From positions 124,001 through 188,000 of the forward strand of contig NZ_SNWA01000002.1 in assembly GCF_004361815.1 (NCBI RefSeq): a stretch of 64,000 nt of DNA, in the 5' to 3' direction. Origin of the DNA: Paraburkholderia sp. BL10I2N1 (GTDB lineage: Bacteria > Pseudomonadota > Gammaproteobacteria > Burkholderiales > Burkholderiaceae). Of the stretch, positions 63,212-64,000 are shown one piece after another. The notes below the pieces were generated by a model, which saw only the letters and a list, made by a program, of their open reading frames with translations, made no database searches and had not been told where the DNA came from. A program made the position numbers and the translations under genes. Numbering within the stretch: position 1 is the first letter of the stretch; each line of letters opens with the position of its first letter.

Positions 63212-64000
63212 AAAACCCCGCAACGCAAATTCATTCTCGTAACTGGCTGGCCACGTTATCTATTCGATCATCCAGTACCCGATTGGCAACGGCATACAGC
63301 ACGCAGTTCCCATGGATATATCGCAGCGAACAGTCCGCTCTAAGGGCGGATACGCACACTTCCCGACGGGCTTTTGATCATAATCGAAAAGCGCTGCCCG
63401 ACCGGAAATGACGTCAATCGGTCATCGGTTCCCCTCAGTCATGGCCGATAGCCTGGATTCGATCACACGGCCGCTGTTTTCCGCCGCCTTTTGACCCCGT
63501 CCATTTCCCGGCTGGCCATCAAAGCGATCGCCGCCCGTTCCTGCGGCATGATCGCCACGCCCTTCCTGTCCTTCTTCGCTATCCTGCGCGGCTTGTCGAC
63601 AAAAGAGTGCCGCGTCCAGATGGATTTGCGCGTGGTCCCACGCCGCCGGAGCGTAGTCGGGCTACGTCACCAGTTCGATCCGATGCAGACGACGCCGAGC
63701 CTTGCGCGGCTCGCCTTTCTCGCGAAACGGAATACGCGCGAGTCCAGGTCTGAAAAGCATTCAGTTTCCCAAACGCGCCAACCGTGGCGGTGCGGGTAGT
63801 CGATACGCGCTGCTCCAGCGCCCGCCGGTTTCGACGCCATCGATGTCCGACTTTCCCACGAAATTTGACAATCGTGCGCCAGAGTATAGGGAGGGCGCGA
63901 GATTAAATCGTTTAAGAATTGTCAAATCGCGATTTGCACAAGCTAACCGGGTGACGGGTTTTTGCTCAGTTCTCCGGCCCCGCCAGACGGGCGATTACGC
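63212..64000. other. 789 bp at the right edge without a supported gene
   Basis: The A/T-richer start (63212-63300) should be the promoter of the response-regulator operon. Open frames at 63491-63799 (plus) and opposite it show no family resemblance. From 63863 on, A/T-rich sequence with palindromes suggests a promoter/operator for a gene beyond the window or on the other strand. Confidence 0.4.
63863..63935. promoter_or_regulatory. Operator-like inverted repeats at the window's right edge
   Basis: ATTTGACAAT (63863-63872) and ATTGTCAAAT (63918-63927) are perfect 10-bp inverted repeats 45 bp apart. The right arm overlaps a perfect 12-bp palindrome AAATCGCGATTT (63924-63935). TTGACA in the left arm can serve as a -35. 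The TTTGACA half-site is shared with the palindrome at 19200-19218. Regulator unknown. Confidence 0.5.

Noticed and set aside
63491..63799. 102-codon plus-strand frame near the right edge
   Set aside because: No domain, no ribosome site, and a composition similar to shadow frames. Kept only as a description of the gap.

Overview
The window is a high-GC chromosomal segment whose gene content (DUF4148 and DUF3597 proteins, CGNR regulators, FecR/CHASE2 sensor system, EmrAB-OMF pump, mixed aerobic/anaerobic cobalamin genes) looks like a member of the Burkholderiaceae, most likely Paraburkholderia or a close relative. That placement is an inference from protein character, not from a marker gene. 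No rRNA, tRNA or CRISPR array was seen.

Layout. (1) 1-2.4 kb: the end of a molybdenum hydroxylase operon (large subunit C-terminus, 2Fe-2S subunit, secreted two-heme cytochrome). (2) 2.5-6.4 kb: an island of broken pieces around a type VI secretion cargo module (two PAAR proteins, a Tae4-like amidase, a membrane protein). The two halves of one ohr gene lie at its outer ends, and remnants of two transposases and of a (p)ppGpp-hydrolase-like HD gene lie inside. (3) 6.5-9.4 kb: a tautomerase, an SDR enzyme and a Tat-exported epoxide hydrolase. (4) 9.8-17.7 kb: a marR-emrA-emrB-outer-membrane-factor operon with two lesions (a 14-bp tandem expansion in marR, an in-frame amber codon in emrB), then a lysR gene split by a 1.6-kb single-gene mobile element and an MFS remnant. 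(5) 18-26.8 kb: small secreted or hypothetical proteins, two diguanylate cyclases, a cytochrome remnant, a TAXI-type binding protein. (6) 26.9-36.7 kb: housekeeping and metabolic genes (pobA, yjbQ, class I aldolase, prolyl aminopeptidase, CGNR regulator, VOC, LysE, glutamine amidotransferase, MarC, DUF3311 plus sodium:solute symporter).

(7) 36.8-57.9 kb: a large cobalamin locus. cobM-cobK-cbiD-cobL run leftward. cobG-cobH-cobI-cbiG/cobJ run rightward behind a cobalamin riboswitch. cobW-cobN-chlI-chlD run leftward and cobA-cobE-cobO-cobB-bluB run rightward, each behind its own riboswitch, the two riboswitches lying back to back. Together they cover uroporphyrinogen III to adenosyl-cobyrinic acid diamide, plus cobalt insertion and dimethylbenzimidazole synthesis. 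The set mixes an oxygen-dependent enzyme (CobG) with anaerobic-type enzymes (CbiD, CbiG) and has no cobF. A PilZ/flagellar-brake protein sits in the middle.

(8) 58-63.2 kb: a tightly coupled signalling operon (OmpR-type regulator, LysM-FecR protein, CHASE2 histidine kinase, DUF4136 lipoprotein). The last 0.8 kb is non-coding as far as I can tell and ends in operator-like palindromes.

The most unusual items are the unclassified 1,624-bp element with a CTAA duplication, the ohr gene split by the T6SS island, and the repeat-disrupted MarR repressor beside an amber-mutant pump.
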